NCBI GenBank assembly: GCA_010094045.1
Contig: ML986599.1
Location: 366,787 to 430,786 of the forward strand
DNA length: 64,000 nt
Source: Lojkania enalia
Lineage: Eukaryota; Ascomycota; Dothideomycetes; Pleosporales
Direction: 5' to 3'
Shown: positions 10,530 to 23,714 of the stretch, in pieces
Numbering within the stretch: position 1 is the stretch's first letter
Layout: every line of letters starts with the position of its first letter
Made by a program: the position numbers and the translations under genes
Notes under the pieces: model-generated
What the model was told of the DNA's origin: nothing
Seen by the model: only the letters and a program-made list of their open reading frames with translations
Databases searched by the model: none

Positions 10530-13500
10530 CTATGTGCCCCTTTCCATCTCCCTCCCTTCCCTATCCTCGCCCCCCAACAACCTCTCCAAATCCGCCAATC
10601 CCGCCCCAGCTCTCTTCTTCTTCACCTTCTCCGCAAAAGCCAAGCTCATAAGCCTGCGCTTATCATTCTGGATCCCAAGCACTCTCTCTTCCACACTGCC
10701 CTCAACTACAAGCCTAAAGACCTTGGTCTCCCTCTTCTGACCCAGTCTATGTACGCGATCGACTGCCTGATCCTCGATGGCGGGCGCCCACCAACTATCC
10801 GCCAAGATGACCTGGTTAGCTGCGACGAGGTTGAGGCCGACGGAGCACACTGACAGCGAGGCGAGCATGATGGTCGTGCGGTCATCGGTGTCGAGCGCGT
10901 CGAGCGCGTCATCCCGCTGCGGTGCCGTCATGCTGCCATCTATTCGTACGAACTTATAGCCTGCAGCTTGGAGGTGGGATTGTAAGATGTCGAGGAAAGA
11001 GGTCCATTGCGAGAAGACGATGGTCTTCGTGGATGGATCTTTCGATGAGGCGTGCAGGATGGATAGGAGGGCCGAGACCTTACTACTTCGGTCGCTAGCG
11101 ATAGACTCTTCGTCTTTGAGCTGATCGAGCGTTGGGGTTGCGGTTTCTTTTGCAGGTTTCACGGTTGTAGAGGCGAGGGAGTCGAGGGAGACGCGGCACA
11201 TGGGGCATTTGTGCTGCGTGTCTACGACGCGCTCGATGCAGGGGGTACAGAAGATGTGGGCGCATTTTGTGATTACGGGGTCACGCATCTGGTCTAGGCA
11301 GATGGGGCAGTCTTCTTGTGAATCGATGGAGAGCTGGAGCATCTTTTGTAGGGCGACTTTGTTTTCTTCGGTGAGGTCCACGACGCCTTCTGCTTCGAGC
11401 TGCTTCATAATGCTTTCGAGACGCTCTTCGCCGACGAGCTTCCAATGGTTGCAGAGCTGACGCATGCGCAGGAGAACTTCGAGGAGGTGGCGGTACATGT
11501 CCGAAGCGTTCTTGCGTCCCATGAGATTGCTACGGTAGATATCTAACGTACCCTTGGCTTGAGCTTCTAGTGCATCGTACTTTTCCTGCTCATGGGGATG
11601 CAAGTTGATTTTGTGGACGTATTCAGAGAGATCAGGAAGACGCAGGTCAATGAACGACATTTCTTTCTTCCGCCTCAGGCAAATGCCAGCCATGAGAAGT
11701 TGTAAAGCCTGGCTTCCTTGGCCATCTCCCTGCATGACTGGACGGATGATGGCACTGTGGAAGATATCAAAGGTATCCAAGCCGCCTGAGAGGCCCAGGA
11801 ACCGGACAAGTGAGTATAGGTCTTTCAAGTTATTGATAATGGGTGTGCCTGTCAATGCCCACCGAGACTGCGCTAGTAGATTGGTAACTGCAACTGTCTT
11901 CTTAGCTTTCGGGTTACGTATGTTATGACCTTCATCTAGAATGATGCGGCGCCATGTGACGGAGAACACTCCTGATCGCCTTGGAAGTTTAGTGCTCTTC
12001 TGAGAGTACCATTCAGATGACACACTGTCATATGTACTAATTACGACATCATAATCCTTGATGGTTTCGGGATTAATTGGTTGCTTCCGTGTTCCATGAT
12101 AGAACATTACCCTCAAAGCATACTTTTTTTTGATATGCTTCTTCATTTGCGAGCTCCAATTGCTCATAACGCTAACTGGGGCGAGGATAAGAGTGGCATT
12201 AGAGACACGTGATGCATTATGGGGATTTTCTCGATCCGCCATGATCAAGGAAATGACCTGGATGGTCTTCCCCAAGCCCATATCATCAGCTAGGATACCA
12301 CCGCTAGCAAGCGAGGGGTTGGTGATAGAAAAATTGGTGGCAAGGTTCGTGAACACATCGGGCATGGTTGGATGGCGTTGCCAGAGCTGCACGACTTCCT
12401 TTGTGCCACGAGCAGGAAGCTTGGGATCTTCTCTCTGGAGCATCCATTGGAGGCCCTGTAGCTGGAAAGGATGGAGCTGGGTGAGCATTGCCTTTGGTTG
12501 AGGAGCTTCCGGCATTGCCGCCTGTAAGCGGTCAGTGAGAGGGTTCCAGCCAGTTGAATCACAAGATCACTTACCAAATCCTCTTCCTTGACGCCAAACT
12601 GCTCAACGACTTGGTCCATATTCCTTGGATTGAAGCGTTCACTCTCACCAATGATATCTTCGAGGCTAGGCCCAAGACCAAGCCCTTGCGAAGAGCCGCC
12701 GGCATAGACTCCCATCGGGTTATCCCAGTCTATGCCATTGCTTGGGCTAACGACAGCGCCTCCATTCTTTTTGGCATTCTTTGCATCCTGAGCAGCGAGC
12801 TTCCGTCTCTCCTTCTCGGCGTTGGCTTCCTTTCTGATTCTGTCCTTTGCGTGACCGATGGGTAACCCATCCACCTTCAGCTGCTGGATCAAATTCTCTC
12901 GCTCGATAGGCTCGTTCGTTCCATAAAGCCTAACATCGATTGGACACTCAAAGTGGCCTTTGTGACCAGTAATGAAGCCTTCAGGCACAATGCTCCGCTT
13001 GTCCAGATAATTCGCCAGCTTCGCTGCGATATTCCTTGGTATATGTCCAATTTGCTCGCCTTGCACATTTAGCACCTGAATAGCATTGCCTGCACCTAGT
13101 TAATCGCTAGTGATAGATAGTTCGCATGGCAGACTTACTATCGTATTGGTTATACGGTTCTCGTCTTAGCACGACCATTTCTCCAATAGTTGCATATCCA
13201 TTGTAATACCTACATCCAACAATCTTTGCCGGGAGGATACCATACAAGTGATATTGGTATTGCTTCTCTCTCGTCAGATCCACCACGTCATCCTCCTTTT
13301 CCTCGTGTTCATCGTCATCATCGATGAGTAATGCATCTGCCTGCGATCCCCCTGAAGCTATGTGATAAGGTTGTGAAGCGCCGTATCCGTTTTCGACGCG
13401 TGCATGCTTTGCTGGGCGCGGTTCCGATGACGTTGGCTGAGATTCAGTATATCCTTGTGAGGATGAAGGGTTTGTGAAGGTTTGAGAAGATGAGACACGG

Positions 13501-13556
13501 TCATGGCAATCGTCGGTCAAATCAATCGTATCGATATGCCTCTTCTGTCGGAGCAT
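10530..13556 (-). CDS. HIRAN-SNF2-RING helicase/ubiquitin ligase, RAD5/HLTF type
   Basis: Probable nuclear DNA-dependent ATPase of post-replication repair. Minus-strand exons 13556-13139, 13089-12575 and 12521-10530 (introns 49 and 53 nt) give 974 residues. Order: a Ser-rich, acidic N terminus; a HIRAN domain (about 104-200), which in this family binds 3' DNA ends; the SNF2 ATPase with Walker A region ADDMGLGKT (about 390) and Walker B DEGH (about 505); a C3HC4 RING inserted in the ATPase (CPICLDQM...CAHIFC...CPMCR, about 711-750); and helicase C with the family end motif DRVHRLGQ. This layout is that of Rad5 and HLTF and separates it from Uls1/Ris1 and Rad16, which lack HIRAN. The first splice completes the HIRAN core as YDSNAIQVLN. 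The length is closer to HLTF (about 1,000) than to yeast Rad5 (about 1,170), so I give no symbol. Confidence 0.9.
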
Positions 13557-13961
13557 TGCTGAATGTCATTGCCTGTAGTCCAGGCTGAATTGAGCAATAA
13601 GCGATGTGGAGATAGTTCTAGTCGGGAGCTGGGACGTACCGAGCGCGTTGGGCCGGACAATTTTAAGGTTACACTAGATAGTCTGGGCGCGCTAGAACGC
13701 GAAATCCTGTGACAACGGCTGAAGTCACGAACCTTCGAGTGATCAGTGCATTCAGAGGTTTACGACAATTCACCGACCTCAACGGAGTGAACTAGAAAAA
13801 ATTGTTTATTCGTCATATGTATAGGTATCTACGTAATCGATGTATGTCTCGTCCTTTGTCATGCACGTCTCTAAGGAAGCCAGCCACGACAAACCGTTAT
13901 GCGCACATTCTCATCCCTTCCAAATTATGTCGCAAGTTGAACGTCACCGATAAACCGACGT
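13557..13961. other. Intergenic between helicase 5' end and GDB1 3' end
   Basis: 405 bp. It should contain the helicase promoter (reading left) and the GDB1 3' UTR. No recognisable gene or repeat. Confidence 0.5.
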
Positions 13962-16900
13962 TTACGCAGACTGTTCCAGCTCCAGTTCATACTCGCGCGC
14001 ATCTTGGAACAGGTCAATCAAGCAGCCGGCCGACCACGCTTGCGTCGGACACGAATCTCCGCAGAAGGCGCCATCCTTTTGAGTGAGCTCCGTCAACCCA
14101 GCCCAAGGACTTTCTTTGAGTGCCTGCATGCATCCTGCTAGGCGCCGTGTTACCTGCTGGTAGCTCTCTACTCGTTCATCCGCTGTCTTGCGCCTCTTCA
14201 GATCGAACTTGAGAAGGGCGCGGCAAAAGAACCCTGTTGGCCATAGCCACTCAGGACCCTGGTGGTAGTTCCTTCCCTTGGCCGTGTGGAAATCCGTCGA
14301 ATCCTCGCTATTGATGTAGTATGGTCGGTAGTTGAGATCTGATGGGTCGAGTGTCTTCATACCCTGCGGTCCAAGAAGAATTCTGTCGGCCATTTGGAGA
14401 GCGTAAAGAGCATGGTCAGGGTCGAAGAGTTCAGGGGCGACGGTCATAGCGACGGGAAAATTTGGGCGTAGTTGGTAATCTTCATATTCTTTTCCAGACT
14501 TGTAGAGATCCTTGTAGATACCACGGCGGTTGATTATCTTGGAGTTGACATCGTACTTGGCATCATCTCGAGGTGCTCGAGGAATATAGAAGGTACGTTC
14601 GAAGTTGGCCTTTATCTTGTCCGCCCAGGCTTTAAATGAAACTGTTTCGCCATTTTCCAGTGTCACGCCTTCGTACTTGTAGTTACCCTCCTCATACAGC
14701 TCAGAGATCCAACGGAGACAGCTGAACAACATACCGATCATTTCGACCGGAGCGCCATCCCGAGGAGTCCCCGGAACACCCTTGCTGCCAGCCTTTTCGC
14801 TTTCACCCATCTTGTCCATCCATGTGCCGCAATTCCACTGGTTGCCACCAAAAATCAGTCCGGTCTCCCAATCCGTCCAAATCTTTATATTGAAGCCTTC
14901 CGATTTCATTTGACTGTCAATGTTGGGGCCAGCGTCATACTCGCGGAAATCTAAGCCTGTAGCGTGCCTTTGCAGGGTCTCCTGAATGATATCCTCAATA
15001 GTCGATGACTTGGAGTACGCTCGCTTGTCGTTGTGCGGGAACCATGTGTCGTCATATGGTAGGAAACGGCGTTTGACGTTGTCTTGAAGGAGACTCAGGC
15101 CATTGGGCACGATCTTGGTGTAGTCCTGGATATTTTGAAGGAACCACCAGATTGAGTCTCGCGAGTTATACCGGGGAAGCTTGCCTCCGCTGAGTAAGTT
15201 AGGGATCATGCCATGTTTGAGCACGCTGGCAAAAGCATGGATGTGTTCTCTTGCATCTACATAACGGCCAGTGCCCATGTACAGACCACGTGCGGAAATG
15301 CAGATGTCGCGACCCCAGCAGCGAGCCCAATCGTATGCGAAGTGAGGCAGACCAGCTGCCATACTAGGCACACTCTTGTCCGGCCAAAGGGAAGCGCTGT
15401 TCATGTAACCAGTCATCTGGCTGCTGACAAGCGCGAGACTGCGAAGGAAGGCCTGTCCGTTGCGAACATTCTCGCTCATCAGATCCATGTGACGATCAAT
15501 TGCAGCATTGTATGCCGTCTGAATCACCATAGCAAAGTACCTCGGCAGTAGGAAGCTGGGAAGCTTGCGAATTGCGTCGAAGCGCTCTTTGAGCCATTGT
15601 GAGACACCCGCGATACGGTGATATTTTCTCTTTTCTGACATTCGCTCGAGTCGCCCAACACAGTAGTCAAGCGCCCATTGACCTTCTCGGAGGTGGTTGC
15701 AGAGTGGGTGCCCGAGATTGTTTTCGTTCACTATGTCCCGAAGCACACTCCACCAACCTTGCAAGCCAGCATACACCAGAGGGCCATGACCTGGTATATT
15801 GTATACACCATCCTCACCATTCGATGCGTCACGTTCTTCTGCATCACATCGGTAAAGAATGAAGTTGAGATCCGCCAAGGTAACGTCTTTGAATGCAGCC
15901 CGGGCTCCTGTAGTGACATATTTGTCGAGACCTTCACCGTGTTCTGCACTCGGGACCATGGTCTCGAATAGGGCAATACTACCAGGTGGGAAATAGTGTG
16001 GGATTCTGATAGTGGTTGAGTCGGAATCCGACTCAATTTTGACGCCTTGCAGCTCCTTAGTCATACTAGGTAGACCACGTAGGTAACTTTTATCGCTAAT
16101 CACTGCAGCTCTTGTCTCAGGGCTGTTGTCTACTTCAAGGTTCCAACTACCGATCAGCTCGGCCTTCGTACCGGGCAGCTTAGTAGGGCCAAAATCGGCG
16201 TTCCCTATGCCGTAGCCGGGAAAGGCAGTGTGGGCGATCAGGAAATAACCGTGTCTTGTTCGAGGGTTGACCCTGTGGACAGTGATATATTCCTTGTCGT
16301 GATGAATGTACGTCTCCGTGTACTCTTTCTTGCCCATCTCGACGTGGATGTTGTTCAAAATCTTTCGAATACCTCCAATCCCGCCTTCGCCAGCTTGGGC
16401 TTTGATCTCCTCGCCAGTCGAAGATGCCGAAGTGTACAACCTCTTCTCGTGAACAAGCTCAATGAGTTCGGGGTAGATCTCATCGAATCCCATAACACTA
16501 CCGGTTGCACAAGCGCACATGGCGACAAGTGCGGCACCAGGAAGAGTATCTCGAGCGTCCCGTTTTTGTGCCGGGGTTTCATTATCATGCGTGCAATCCA
16601 TGAACAGAGCATGAACAGGACTTCGCTTGATTTTGTGAACAATTTCATGCTTGGTTGGCGTCGTCCCGTTTAAAAGCGATGAGTGCTCGGCGTTCAGCAC
16701 CTCGTCGGTCTCGAAGCTGCCAATAGGCACCCCACCGTGCCGGTGGACAAGTCTGCTCAATTCTTGTGTACTCCAAGCTTGCATCCCCTCCCGGATGAGC
16801 GAGGAAATGCCGAGACGCATAACAAACTTGAAGTCCATCTGTTCTGAACCAGAGAACAACTCGGCGGCGATGAAAAGATTCGGGTTCACAGTTCTAGCCT

Positions 16901-18679
16901 GGTCCAGCATATATTCGGCGACATGAATGGGGGTAGAATGGCAGTTGTCAATGCGAAATCCATGGAAGTATTTGGCCATTAGACGTGTGTACTTCGCCAT
17001 ATGGTCCCACAAGAAGGGATTGTCCTCCGGGCCATTGCCGTAGCGAAGTTTTACGCAATCACCCCAAACGATGACTTCTCTCCTCAGATAAGCACGGGAA
17101 TTTGGCCCAGCATTGTCGCGCATCGCATCTGCGGCCCAAACCCAACCATTGTTGACTAGTGCGAGAGCTTCCGGATTGTGCTTCTTGGTGACATCATTTA
17201 GCGGTAGCCGGGTAAAGTAAGGCTCGATCAGCGGGCTTGCATCAGTGATTTCACCCATCTTCGGACCGTGGCTGTCAAGTCGGCAGTACTTTATTCGATT
17301 AAAAAGCTGTTCCATGAGTTCTGCTGCATCTCCATCATACTCGCGGTAGAAGTGAAGGTTAACCTCGTCAAGAATCTTGTGGATTGTGCCATGGGCTGCT
17401 CTTTCATCAGGCGTAGCACTAGTACGGCTATCGAACCGCCCAAATAAGGCACACAGCAGTGCAGCACCGACAGAAGGATCCATATGACGACGGTGTCGTT
17501 CACCGAGCCTATCCCCGCCGCGTAGGGCATGATCCACTAGCCAGTCAGCTTTTGTCTTCAACGACCAATCTTTGACAACATCAAGCCCGCGAATTCCAGC
17601 TTCACTAAAGCTGTCTTCTGGAAAGGTTACTTCTCCAGCCACCCAAGACTTGACTATCGTGTCCGTATCCCGTCGGACATCGAGCACATAGTATTCCCAA
17701 AGTTTAATCCTGTTAAGGACTTCGGTCTTCACGCGTTCCATAACCTCGACAAGGTCATCAACACTCTGGAGTTTTGTTGGCAATCCCAGCGAAGCGAGGT
17801 CCTTGCTGAACTTCAGGAGAGCAGTGTCGAGGTCAAGAGCTGCTTTCAACCATGGTGCAGTGTCGACGTTGTAGCCTGCTTCCGGATGATACTGGAGCCA
17901 TTTACTGTTATTTGCAGTATGATTCAAGACAACATCGGTCATGGACAGCAGATTGAACTCCCCTTGCATCTTCTTGACCAAGTCGGCAACGTCCTTCTCA
18001 CCATGGGGGAAAGCACCCTTGTCGAACTGATGCTGATCGTAGATACTGTACGGCGAATTTGATTCGCCTCGTACATTCAATGGCGTAAAGTGAACCATAT
18101 TATAACCTCTTTGACTGATGCCTCGCAGGTGATTATCCCAATCCGTTGGGTAATTGCCCATGAACTTGGACAGGATCGAGAAAACAATTATTGATTCTAC
18201 AGGTAATTGCTGACCCCGAAGAGATAATCGCGGGCAGATGTCAATGTAGTAGGTATTCGTCCTGGTGGGCGTTGGAGAAGCAACGTCGGTAAACGACCAT
18301 TCTGGCAACGGCGTATAAGTTGTGTAGAAGGAATAGGCGTTTGCTTCGTAGATGGGAATGTCGATCTCAGTGGTGCCGTTAAAGTCTGGTTTGAGCCTGC
18401 CATGTGCGGTCAGTCGGTGTTAAAGGGGAAAGGAAGATGTCCTGACTTGTATTCCAGGTAGCGGCTGCGCTCGAACTTTTCACCCTTGGCTGGGATATTC
18501 ACCCAGAGACTGCCGTGGCGACATATTGAGCTTGTTCCCTCGATCTGGAAGCGGATACAGTATGCAGGCTCCTGAGGAGGCGGCAGATATATGTAGGTGC
18601 CCGGGACGGCCGGTGCTCCAGCATCGGTCAATGGCAGCAGGTAGACGTCCTGCGTCGCAGGTGGCTGAGATACAGACAT
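13962..18679 (-). CDS. GDB1: Glycogen debranching enzyme
   Basis: Bifunctional cytosolic enzyme: 4-alpha-glucanotransferase (N-terminal GH13-like part) and amylo-alpha-1,6-glucosidase (C-terminal part). It removes branch points during glycogen breakdown. Exons 18679-18447 and 18396-13962 with a 50-nt intron; 1,555 residues, close to yeast Gdb1 (about 1,536). The splice restores YLEYK-LKPDFNGTTEIDIP. The transferase catalytic region is visible as FRIDNCHSTPIHVAEYM (nucleophile Asp) followed by FIAAELFSGSEQMDF (acid/base Glu). The C-terminal half has the conserved WGRDICISARG and the PTGFFCRALL region. I chose the start at 18679 because it is the first true ATG; GTG, not ATG, stands four codons upstream. 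A 21-base poly(T) tract on the coding strand lies about 33 bases before the start. Confidence 0.96.
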
Positions 18680-19792
18680 AACTGCGGGCACAGCGAAGCA
18701 GCGGAGAATTGAAAAAAAAAAAAAAAAAAAAATATGCGGACGGCTGGCTTGTATATAATCACAAAGAGTGCAAAGATATTTCCGCGTTAGGACGATGATG
18801 GTGATGATGGTGATGATGGTTAGGACACGAGGAGTTGGGGAGAGAAGGAGATCGAAGGGATCGGGCTCAGGACGAGATCTTGTAGTAGAGAGTAACGTAG
18901 CGGAAAGAGCTCGAGGGTGGGCGCAATTGCCCGTCGCAATGGGGAAGGGAAGAGGCCAGCAGTGAGGACAACAATGCTGTTACTTGGCTGAGATCGGCGC
19001 AGCAGGTCTCTCAGGAAGGAGCGCGCTCTAGGAACCGCAGTCGCGACGGTGCGCCTACGTCATCCTCCGAGCCAAGGCATCAAGCCCTCCTCCCACAGGG
19101 CGGTCAGTCTCAATCCCATCCACCATGCCGTCCCCGGTCTAGAGAGAGAGATGAATGCACGCCCCTACGTATACAGGTAAACCTCCTACCTACTTATGTA
19201 CCTCCTACCTCTAAACAATGAGCGAAGGCAGACGGAAGAACCCGCAGCCTTTGATACGCTTAGCCCTGTTGGGACATCCACGTGAGGCAGCTTAATTGGA
19301 TACGCAAACTCATCGTCACCCTAGCATTGGGAGCGAGGAGCCAAGCGCACACATATTTTAAAGGTGCGGCACGCACATCCATGGCGCCATAATCCTAAAA
19401 TACTCTCTTCTTCCTTCCTGGCGATTCTCTGTATTATCGTACATAGCACCCTCCTCCGACAGTTGACCCGTTCCTCTCCCAACTACCCACTCATCACCTC
19501 CCGCCAAACACCAAGGAACGACTGTCCGTCCAAATTCAGATATGCAGAGAATGCATAACCGCGCAAGAAAACGCGCATAGAACTCCACCGCTTGCACTAA
19601 CTGATCAAAAACGAAATAGACCTGATGCCACGAAGCCTTAAGACTGGGAACGGGTATCGTGACTCCGTGACAGCCAGATGACCAATACGTGAACCGAACA
19701 TGCAAAATTCAAGGAAAATCCAAACCCTCTTTTTATCATCACATCATTCATATGCACTCCCAAAAGAATATCTCTCGCTTGTCATCCGGCCA
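18680..19792. other. Intergenic, GDB1 promoter and RhoGAP 3' flank
   Basis: About 1.1 kb. It holds a poly(A) tract (18712-18732) and about three copies of a GATGATGGT repeat (18794-18820). Frames in the remainder are short and unrecognised. Confidence 0.5.
18712..18732. repeat. Homopolymer A(21) tract
   Basis: Twenty-one A residues, so poly(T) on the GDB1 coding strand, directly in its 5' leader or promoter. Homopolymer length may be affected by sequencing slippage. Confidence 0.9.
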
Positions 19793-22336
19793 TTAGAATT
19801 TAATCGAAAATGGGGAGCTCGGTGGATTGGTCAAGTCTAGTCGAAAGTTGGTCTCCGAGCCCAGCCGGGCATGCTGAGCTTGCGTGGGGGTAGCAGTATT
19901 ATCATCCTCATCAGCGTCCGGATCCGCGCTCATAGAGGGAGATGCTCGGGTTGGGGCCCCACGAGAATTGAACGTCTCTCGGCTGTCTGATGAAGAGATT
20001 GCTCGGTCCGCGGACTGATCCTGTTCGACTGGAACCGTGCGTTTAGAACCGCTAGGCCTCTCGGCAGAATGGAGTGACGCGTTCGGCGGAGTAGCCCGGT
20101 CGGAGACCATACTTCGGTCCGCGGAGATGCCTCGGCTAGATGGTTTGCTGCGGTCGGCGGACTGGCTTCGGCCAGAGCTGCTATGAGGAGGCTCGCCTAA
20201 ATAAGCAGAATTCACGTGTGAGCTTTTCGTCTTTCCCGAGTTCTGATGAGTATTTCCGTTTCGGGTAGGAGTAGATGGGGGTTTCGCAGGTTCAAGTAAC
20301 TTCACCTCTTCAACCAGAAACTCCTTTTCGGTCCAGCAACCTTGCCAGCAGTTCCTCCAATCTAGGATCAAGAACTGGAAACAGAACGCATCAATCTTGA
20401 TAGCCGGTTGGAAGCATATGCATAGGTTGTTGTAGTTCATCTTGTTGAACTCCGAACATGAATGCAGGAGGCTGATATGGCAAGTAATCGCGAATAGTAG
20501 GTAGTAATTGAAAGGCGGCAACTTCGAGAGTTCATCCTTCAACATCTGAGGGGTGCTTTTGGCCCCTGCACACTCTGCTTGGATACGTGCTTGGGTAGCT
20601 TTGGGAAATATCTCGTCCGGGAGCTGCCGAAGCCAGTTCTTAAATAGTGAACCAATGACGTTGGGGTCCTGAAGATTTTCGTCCGCGATCAAGTCGATGT
20701 CACGCTCTATAAGGTGTAAGTCAAACACATGAGCGGTTGTGATGGGAGTGCGGACCTTGATCAAATCTCTGTTCGTAATACCTGATGGTATGCGTAGCTC
20801 CCGGTACGCGATAGAGGCCCTCTTCTTCACAGCCTTTCATGTTGAGATAACTGTTAATCGAAGGTCAGCAATAGCACCGAGCTGGGGAGGGTATCGTGAC
20901 ATACTCAATGCACCGCCATGGGAGGGCTGGCATCCAAAATTCTGTCTTATCCTTCGAGTTCTCTAGCCGGCTTGATATTCTAGTTAATCTTGTCTGCTCA
21001 ACCAATGGAAGATGTATGATCTTGAACTGGTATTGCTCCTTAGGAATCTGAAGATTCGTCTCGTGGTTGCTAGAACTGCGCCCCAGTTTTCCGAACATGC
21101 CCTTCCGGGCAGTCTCCATCTTTTCTCCCATCTTCCGCGCCCCTGATCCCAAGCTCGACATCAGTGCTGCGCCTCTGCTTTCATTATATGAGCTCGATGT
21201 GACCGAGTTCTGCTCCGCTCTGTCCCTGCGTGTAGGGACATCGTCATCAATCCGAGACGACTCATGTCGATCAGCGGACTGCGTCCGCAATTTTCCGAAA
21301 GAGATGTTCTGACGCCAGGACTGGCCCTTCTCTATAGGGGCCGTCTTCAACGGAAGAGCTTCGCTGTTACTATTCCAGGATGCTGACGGCTCCGCGAGAT
21401 GTTTAGGGGCATTTGCCTTCTGTTTGCTGCGGTTGTCTTCGATTTTGATCGATTTTGACCTGGAAAGCATCCCTTGCTTCTTAGGCTTAGAAATACTGCG
21501 CTTAGGATCATTTGACTCCAGATTCGGGTCGAAAATCTCATGAGATTTTCCAGACCCACTGTTGGTCCTCTGTTCAGAGCCTGTTATATCGGATTGAGCA
21601 TCTATTCTGTTAGTGCCCCGTTCCCAGAAAGTATATGGAGATGCTTACCTTCCGAATTAGGTGTCAGGACTGGCCGGTTTAGTTCTGGCGAAGATCCGCC
21701 GTTGTGGCCATTGGCATAAAAAGTGTTCGGTGCCTCTTGGTTTGGGACTTGGCGAATCGAATTGTCGGTATTCGTTAAACGAGACGAGGATTTGGTGGCG
21801 TGGAAATTTGAAAAGATACTTTTTGAGTCTTTGCGTTGCTTCGGTGAGGCCGGGGACTGGGGCATATCGCGGTAGGCAGGGGTGGGTGTCGGTAGATCCA
21901 TGCCATTATCATACGGTGCATTCGGCGACCTAGGGCTTCGTGGACTCATTGGTGATGCGATATTCTCCTTCCCTCCCTTTGACCGCATCGCAAGTGAAAG
22001 GGACGATGACTTAGGCATTTTTCGCAGAGGTTTCTGGTGAGTCTCCCAAGACTATTTAAATCTTAGCACATCCGTAGCACAGTCCCAAAGTCGGCTCTTC
22101 TATGTACGAGCTTAACTCTTTCCCAGCAGTGGACAAAATACCTCAGAAAGTGTGTTGAATAGAAGCGCCTCGACTTGCGGATATGTCAAGGATCGATCGG
22201 ACTGATGTCGGCGGGGCGCGTTCGGATAGCGCAGTCGAGACGTGGGCGGCTCTGGTGGAAGCGGTGCATAGGTTGACCCGTCTTTGGTAGACCGATCGGA
22301 TGTGCTCGATTGGGTTTGGGGGCTATATTGGTTCAT
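19793..22336 (-). CDS. RhoGAP-domain protein, Sac7-like
   Basis: GTPase-activating protein for Rho-type GTPases, controlling actin and cell-wall signalling. Minus-strand exons: 22336-22142, 22051-21649, 21601-20905, 20850-20756, 20706-19793; introns of 90, 47, 54 and 49 nt; 767 residues. The RhoGAP domain spans roughly 415-600. The arginine finger is in EEEGLYRVPGATHTIRYYEQ (Arg about 446), reached only by splicing introns 3 and 4. Further core motifs are DPNVIGSLFKNWLRQLPDE and MNYNNLCICFQPAIKIDAFC, the latter typical of the Sac7/Bag7 group. Long Ser/Pro-rich low-complexity regions flank the domain. The first exon is inferred: it ends LLFNTLSE and joins SWETHQKPLRKMPKS in phase; without it the protein would begin at 22018. 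Domain identity is firm; the first exon is probable. Confidence 0.88.
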
Positions 22337-23714
22337 GATTGTCAGCGAGGTTTTAGTATGTGGAAGGAGGCCCGAGCTGCGGAATTTAAGGGTAAGAGAG
22401 AGCAGGTGGTACGAACTGTAACAGCCCTACTGGAGCGGAGTAATCTCTTTACACAGTACTGAGTGAAGTCGAGCTTGATCCTCCTCGCTTGGTTGTGGAA
22501 ACTGCAGGAACCCTACACAGGAGAGACGCCTAGAGCTCGTGTGACCCGTGACTGCCCGATATATACGGTCGCTGTGTCCTCGATTCAAGGGGTGGTGATT
22601 GTCGGCGGGGGTGCGGTGACTGGCGAGATGTAGCTCCAATCTATTGCTTCCTCACTCTGTTAGTCTGGCTGCTCGGATGCGAAAGGAGCGGTGCAGAAGC
22701 CGACTATGTTGTACAACATTGGATCTGCCACGATGCCTAAACAAAGACGAAGGGAGGGGCTAGTCTTGACGTTGTTGTCGAGCACCGCTACTCACCAACT
22801 GTGCCTGAATAAGGGCGCGCGACCTAGTTCAGCGCGAGGGACAAAGAGGCGTGGTCCCGTGGATGAGGGCTGTCTGAGTAAGGTAGACTCTGGCGCGGCG
22901 GTCGCAGTAGCAGCAGCAGCAGCAGCAACAGCAACGGAAGAGGAGAGGTGTTCCTGGAATGGTGCTAATTCGGGCGGATTGAGCGTATCGGTGTGGATCT
23001 GGCTAGCAAGCGTCAGTCGCCCGCAGCGGAAATGCAAAGGCCGACGACGTATGGGAGGCAGTAGGAGTTTGCGCAGCGGCAGGAGGGCGAGGCCGAAGAG
23101 TGCAAAATTGCTTGTGTAGACGCTGTAACCGCAGCCTGAGAAGAAAAATAAAAAGTTCGTCGATGGAAGAGTGAAATGCAGGACTCAGTAACGGTGAGTC
23201 CGTACCTTGACCTGCAGGGCGAGGAGTGCGGCGGCAACACTGGGTGATTCGTGGGCGCTCGGGCCCAGGAGATCAAAGGCGGTGGGTGGACTTAGGACTG
23301 CCCAGTGGATGGACAAGGGACGGCAACGGCGGCCGCGGGAGCTGAACCACAGGCGCGCACAGGAACAGCAGGAGCAGAGCCAAATCAGTCAAATCCCAGT
23401 GCGAGCAGTCAGGCTACAGGCCCGCGTATACAGGACGGCGGGCTGACGAGGGGGCAGCCCAGGGGCAATGCGATGCGTGCATACATACGATGCGGCGGCG
23501 GCCGTTGGACCCAGACCATCGAGCGACCCCTCAGGAGTCAGGTCCGCTCTGCGCCGGGAACTGTGAGAGCCCCCCGGCCAAGCATCGCTCTTGCCTGTTT
23601 CATCCCCCGGTTCCCGCCGTTTCTGCTGCGTCAAGCCTCACCTCCAGACTCCCGGCCCTCCATATCTATCCCCCACCACAACCTTGGAATACCCAAATCC
23701 CCGCGAGTCCCGCC
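22337..23714. other. Divergent promoter region, RhoGAP / BET2
   Basis: About 1.4 kb, GC-rich and shared by two divergent genes. Contains a CAG-type triplet run (about 22905-22934). Several frames are open only because of high GC; none has a recognisable product. Confidence 0.5.
22905..22934. repeat. CAG-type triplet microsatellite
   Basis: Imperfect run of GCAGTAGCAGCAGCAGCA type in the RhoGAP/BET2 intergenic region; not part of a supported gene. Confidence 0.75.
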
